Assembly: GCF_019402445.1 (NCBI RefSeq)
Contig: NZ_SRZM01000036.1
Coordinates: forward strand, 1 to 8,769
Reading direction: 5' to 3'
Length of the DNA stretch: 8,769 nucleotides
Origin: Brachyspira pilosicoli
GTDB lineage: Bacteria; Spirochaetota; Brachyspiria; Brachyspirales; Brachyspiraceae
Notes under the pieces: generated by a model
Databases searched by the model: none
Told to the model about the DNA's origin: nothing
Seen by the model: the letters and a program-made list of their open reading frames with translations, nothing else
Shown: positions 6,199 through 8,769 of the stretch, in pieces
Layout: every line of letters begins with the position of its first letter
Numbering within the stretch: the stretch's first letter is position 1
Program-made: the position numbers and the translations under genes

Positions 6199-6242
6199 AA
6201 AATTAATATTAATTTTGACAAACTTAAAAATTTAAGTATAAT
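6199..6242 (+). promoter_or_regulatory. Strong tcyP promoter with operator-like dyads
   Basis: TTGACA (6215-6220) and TATAAT (6237-6242) are both perfect and 16 bp apart. The spacer contains the dyad ACTTAAA-AA-TTTAAGT (6222-6237), and an 18-bp perfect palindrome AAAATTAATATTAATTTT (6199-6216) touches the -35. Either could be a repressor operator. The predicted start near 6249 leaves a leader of about 32 nt, too short for a riboswitch. Confidence 0.75.
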
Positions 6243-6280
6243 CTACGCATTAATATAAAAATCATAAGGAGTCAATTTAT

Positions 6281-7672
6281 ATGTGGGTTTATACACTCAT
6301 CAATATAATAGTTTTATTATTAATAATATTTCTATTATATTTCATGGAAAAGAAACATTTAAATTTTACAGTTAGAGTATTAAGTGCATTGATATTAGGT
6401 TTATTATTAGGTTTTGTTTTAAGAAATATATATTCATCAAATACAGATGTTATAACTAATACTATGATTTGGTATAATGTTGTTGGAAGTGGTTATGTAA
6501 GATTATTACAAATGTTGGTTATGCCTTTAATATTTATTTCTATCACTATGGCATTATTAAATATAAAAGGTGATTCTAATATAGCAAAGATGACTATGAT
6601 AATAATAGCAATTCTAATGATAACAACAGCTATATCTGCTTTGGTTGGTATATTAATTTCTAAAGGATTCGGTTTAGATGCTTCAAAGATACAAGCAATA
6701 GTTGGAGATTATTCTCAAGGAGCTTTAAATTATGAAAACAGATTAGAGGCATTTAATTCTAAGCCTGTACCTCAGCAATTACTTGAGATTATACCTACAA
6801 ATCCGTTTAGTGCTTTAGCAGGCGGCGGTGGTTCACCTACTTTATCTGTTGTATTTTTCTCTGCTTTTGTTGGAATGGCTGCTTTGGGTATTAAAAAGAA
6901 AAAACCAGAAATTTTTGATTTCTTTAGAAAGATAATGTTCTCTTTACATGAGATAGTAATGAGAATAGTTAGCATGGTAATGAAATTGACTCCTTATGGT
7001 GTATTAGCTTTAATGGCTAAGTTTATGGCTACTAGTGATTTAAAAGCTTTTGCACAATTAGGTCAATTCTTATTAGCTTCATATATAGCAATATTTATTA
7101 TGCTTATAGTTCATAGTATTATACTTATGATATTTGGATATAACCCTGTTAAATACTATTCCAAAGCATTGCCTACATTAGCTTTTGCTTTTTCATCAAG
7201 AACTAGTGCTGGTACTTTGCCTATGACAGTAGATACTTTAAAAAATAAAATGGGTATATCTGAAGGAGTATCTAACCTATCTGCTTCACTTGCTGTTACT
7301 ATAGGTCAAAATGGATGTGCTGGAATATATCCTGCTATGGTTGTTGCCATGATAGCACCTACTTTAGGAATAAATGTTTTTGAACCTATATTTTTAATAA
7401 AGGTTGTAATAATAATAGCTATAGGAAGTTTTGGTATAGCTGGAGTTGGAGGCGGTGCTACTAATGCTGCTCTTATCACACTTTCTGCTTTAAACTTCCC
7501 TGTTGAATTAGTTGCTATACTTTTAGGAATAGAACCATTAATTGATATGGGAAGAACTTTGCTTAATGTTAATGATGGAATGATTACAGCTGCTGCTACT
7601 GGAAAAATTTGTAAAGAAGTTGATATGAGTAAGTTTAATTCAAGTATTGCAGCCAATACTGAAAATTCTTAA
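6281..7672 (+). CDS. tcyP: L-cystine symporter, TcyP/YdjN type (dicarboxylate/amino acid:cation symporter family)
   Basis: A 463-residue inner-membrane carrier, the usual length for TcyP/YdjN proteins, which import L-cystine with a cation. Features of the DAACS/GltPh fold are clear: several N-terminal helices, hairpin 1 with SSRTSAGTLP (305-314), the TM7 motif GQNGCAGIYPAM (342-353) in place of the NMDGT of glutamate carriers, hairpin 2 GVGGGATNAA (388-397), and TM8 with Asp422, Arg425 and Asn429 (IDMGRTLLNVND). The SxTSAGTLPM and GQNGCAGIYPAM segments are typical of the cystine branch, so cystine is preferred over glutamate or serine, though substrate is inferred. AAGGAG at 6266-6271 supports the start. 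It faces the rhodanese/CsoR-like locus across a shared terminator, which gives a common sulfur theme. Confidence 0.85.
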   Translation: MWVYTLINIIVLLLIIFLLYFMEKKHLNFTVRVLSALILGLLLGFVLRNIYSSNTDVITNTMIWYNVVGSGYVRLLQMLVMPLIFISITMALLNIKGDSNIAKMTMIIIAILMITTAISALVGILISKGFGLDASKIQAIVGDYSQGALNYENRLEAFNSKPVPQQLLEIIPTNPFSALAGGGGSPTLSVVFFSAFVGMAALGIKKKKPEIFDFFRKIMFSLHEIVMRIVSMVMKLTPYGVLALMAKFMATSDLKAFAQLGQFLLASYIAIFIMLIVHSIILMIFGYNPVKYYSKALPTLAFAFSSRTSAGTLPMTVDTLKNKMGISEGVSNLSASLAVTIGQNGCAGIYPAMVVAMIAPTLGINVFEPIFLIKVVIIIAIGSFGIAGVGGGATNAALITLSALNFPVELVAILLGIEPLIDMGRTLLNVNDGMITAAATGKICKEVDMSKFNSSIAANTENS

Positions 7673-7696
7673 AGCGTAAAAGTATAAAAATAATAT

Positions 7697-7736
7697 AAAA
7701 AAGCCCTCCTGATAAAAATGTCAGAAGGGTTTTTTT
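7697..7736. terminator. Bidirectional intrinsic terminator between tcyP and the CsoR-like gene
   Basis: Arms 7702-7712 and 7721-7731 form a GC-containing stem (CCCTCCTGA with TCAGAAGGG, one C-A mismatch) around an 8-nt loop. A-tract 7697-7702 and T-tract 7730-7736 flank it, so it works for transcripts from both strands. Confidence 0.85.
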
Positions 7737-7760
7737 ATTATAAAAAATTTATTTAAAAAT

Positions 7761-7982
7761 TTACTTTATTAATTTTTTCATATATCTAAAGAAATCTTCT
7801 TTTTCTTTTGGTGAAATCATACAAGTATTTAAAAACACTTCCATAATCTCCTGATTAACACTAGCCATAGCAGCCTTAACTGCCAAAGCTTGATTAAGTA
7901 TATCCCCGCAATACTCACCTTTAATAAGCATTTTTTTCATACCGTTTATCTGACCTTCTATTCTATTTAATCTAATTATAAG
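7761..7982 (-). CDS. CsoR/CstR/FrmR-family sensor domain lacking a start codon (-1 frame of the rhodanese gene)
   Basis: This frame encodes a CsoR-family (DUF156) all-helical DNA-binding repressor: LIIRLNRIEGQINGMKKML, then GEYCGDILNQALAVKAAM, then EIMEVFLNTCM and a final short helix, 73 residues from the junction. The two family cysteines are present (positions 25 and 54 here, 29 apart, as in CsoR and CstR). The His four residues before the second Cys, a Cu(I) ligand in copper sensors, is Phe, which is more like the persulfide sensor CstR. No ATG, GTG, TTG or CTG lies between the upstream in-frame stop (8010-8012) and the conserved first helix; only rare ATA/ATT codons at the junction, or an internal ATG at 7940 that would remove helix 1. 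The reading frame is -1 to the rhodanese and joins it at a slippery A AAA AAC (7988-7982), so it may be made as a 201-residue fusion. Otherwise it is a frameshifted remnant. Confidence 0.75.
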   Translation of the reverse strand, partial: LIIRLNRIEGQINGMKKMLIKGEYCGDILNQALAVKAAMASVNQEIMEVFLNTCMISPKEKEDFFRYMKKLIK

Positions 7983-8365
7983 TTTTTTCTTTTTTCTATA
8001 ATTTCTTCTCTACTAAACTTAGACACTTTAGTATCATCGCCTAAATATTTATTCCAAGCTTTAAGGCCGCCTTCAAGTACATATAAATTATCAAAACCTA
8101 CACTTTTCATATATGAAGCAGCATCAATTCCTAATTTACCAACAGAACAATAAATAAGATAAATATTATTTTTATCAAGTTTTTCTATTTCTCTTTTGAA
8201 TACTCTGGGTCTTAAAAAATCTATTAATAAAGAATTTTCTATCATTCCTTCATAATTATGTTCTAATTCTGTTCTTACATCAATAATTATAAAATCATCT
8301 AATTCTTTCATTTTTTTTTCGAATTCTGAAGGTGCTAATACGATAACTCCATTGTCTAATGTCAT
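7976..8365 (-). CDS. Rhodanese-like sulfurtransferase domain protein
   Basis: A 129-residue single rhodanese domain. FIIIDVRTELEHNYEGMIENSLLI (25-48) is the DVR-plus-GHI-like region (the usual His is altered), and YCSVGKLGIDAASYMKSVGF (72-91) carries active-site Cys73 in a six-residue loop. LYVLEGGLKAWNKY (94-107) is the typical C-terminal motif. Such domains carry sulfur as a cysteine persulfide. GAGGA at 8376-8372 supports ATG 8365. The last ten residues (REEIIEKRKNL) are a charged helix that would run straight into helix 1 of the CsoR-like domain if the ribosome shifted -1 at AAA AAC. In staphylococci CstR controls rhodanese-containing sulfide-oxidation genes, so the pairing makes biological sense. 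It lies downstream of an unrelated partial gene. Confidence 0.88.
   Translation of the reverse strand: MTLDNGVIVLAPSEFEKKMKELDDFIIIDVRTELEHNYEGMIENSLLIDFLRPRVFKREIEKLDKNNIYLIYCSVGKLGIDAASYMKSVGFDNLYVLEGGLKAWNKYLGDDTKVSKFSREEIIEKRKNL
7982..7988 (-). promoter_or_regulatory. Candidate -1 ribosomal frameshift heptamer A AAA AAC
   Basis: The heptamer is correctly phased with the rhodanese codons (AGA AAA AAC TTA TAA) and lies one codon before the stop. A -1 slip gives AAA, then CTT and the CsoR-like frame. Two A6 runs (7995-7990, 7988-7983) also allow transcript slippage. No strong downstream hairpin or clear Shine-Dalgarno-like stimulator is seen. Confidence 0.45.
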
Positions 8366-8403
8366 ATAAAATCCTCGAACTTTAAAATAATATCTCTATA
8401 TAT

Positions 8404-8431
8404 ATTATATAACAAAAATTACTTTTTACAA
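8404..8431 (-). promoter_or_regulatory. Promoter of the rhodanese-CsoR-like locus
   Basis: On the minus strand TTGTAA (8431-8426) and a perfect TATAAT (8409-8404) are 16 bp apart. The predicted start near 8397 leaves a leader of about 32 nt with GAGGA. An imperfect dyad TAATAT...ATATTA lies just downstream of the -10; no GC-type CsoR operator is visible. Confidence 0.6.
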
Positions 8432-8442
8432 AATATTTTAAA

Positions 8443-8769
8443 TTATTTTTTTATTGTTATTTTTATTCCAAAAATATATATAATCTTTCTATCTACAAAA
8501 TTATCTATTCCAAATATTTTTATTTTTCTATTTTGAATTTTATTAATTTTATCATCCAAATAATCTATTTTATTATTAGTCATTATTTTTATTTCATCAA
8601 TATTATTTTGATAAATTGTATTATAGGTTTTTTCTTTAAATAAACTAAATCTATTTCTATTATATTCTTCTATATTAGTTTTTATATTTTCTATTATAGA
8701 TTCTTCATATTCAATATTATATTTTTGCATATATTCTTTTAAATTATTAACTCTATCATATGCACTTTC
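8443..8769 (-). CDS. C-terminal part of an unidentified protein, possibly a glycosyltransferase or other surface-polysaccharide enzyme (5' end outside the window)
   Basis: The frame is open from the window edge to the stop at 8443, giving 108 residues. An internal ATG at 8730 lacks a convincing ribosome-binding site, so this is the 3' end of a longer gene. The sequence is polar and rich in Asn, Ile, Lys and Glu, with a probable coiled-coil stretch (DEIKIMTNNKIDYLDDKINK). It ends with KIKIFGID, then IIYIFGIKITIKK. A terminal 'hydrophobic-FGIKI-K' tail is recalled from glycosyltransferases and other polysaccharide genes in spirochaetes and campylobacteria; this is a recollection, not a search. 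No catalytic domain is inside the window, so no function is assigned. No hairpin terminator is seen after the stop. Confidence 0.6.
   Translation of the reverse strand, partial: ESAYDRVNNLKEYMQKYNIEYEESIIENIKTNIEEYNRNRFSLFKEKTYNTIYQNNIDEIKIMTNNKIDYLDDKINKIQNRKIKIFGIDNFVDRKIIYIFGIKITIKK

Noticed and set aside
6772..7656. Open minus-strand frames inside tcyP (6772-6975 and 7306-7656)
   Set aside because: They lie wholly inside a clearly real gene, lack ribosome-binding sites, and their composition is that of an antisense shadow.

Overview
The window is very AT-rich and densely packed, and its gene content fits a spirochaete of the Brachyspira type. The clues are extreme AT codon usage, a FlgM-like anti-sigma factor beside rsmI, a secreted ankyrin-repeat protein, a divergent RecX and a TcyP-type cystine carrier. 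The genus is inferred from style and content, not from a database match.

Left part (1-1900): a two-gene plus-strand operon. The first gene is a soluble protein with the fold pattern of a histidine kinase, but the phospho-acceptor His and the ATP-binding glycines are missing. Four bases later comes a seven-helix membrane protein ending in a LuxR-type DNA-binding domain. A hairpin terminator at 1864-1892 separates this operon from the minus-strand pair rsmI-flgM (1923-2988), whose coding regions overlap by 11 bp.

Middle (2989-6280): the rsmI/cupin divergent intergenic region carries two near-perfect parS-like ParB sites 99 bp apart. The small cupin gene runs tail to tail into a minus-strand operon of a secreted ankyrin protein and a RecB/Cas4-like nuclease with an Fe-S cysteine pattern; the two stop codons overlap. 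recX follows on the minus strand. A 339-bp intergenic region then holds a GC-rich inverted repeat, a half parS-like sequence and a strong dyad-containing promoter for the next gene.

Right part (6281-8769): a TcyP-like cystine/dicarboxylate-family symporter faces a minus-strand rhodanese-CsoR/CstR locus across a bidirectional terminator. The CsoR-family frame has no usable start codon. It lies in the -1 frame of the rhodanese, and a correctly phased A AAA AAC slippery heptamer sits just before the rhodanese stop. This could be a programmed-frameshift (or slippage) fusion of a sulfur-transferase domain to a persulfide/metal sensor, or a broken fusion gene. Next to a cystine carrier it suggests a sulfur-handling module. 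The window ends inside a minus-strand gene whose C-terminal tail resembles surface-polysaccharide enzymes.

The most interesting points are the rhodanese/CsoR slippery junction, the paired parS-like sites, the pseudokinase plus membrane LuxR operon, and three genes with no Shine-Dalgarno whose -10 boxes sit exactly 6 nt before the ATG.
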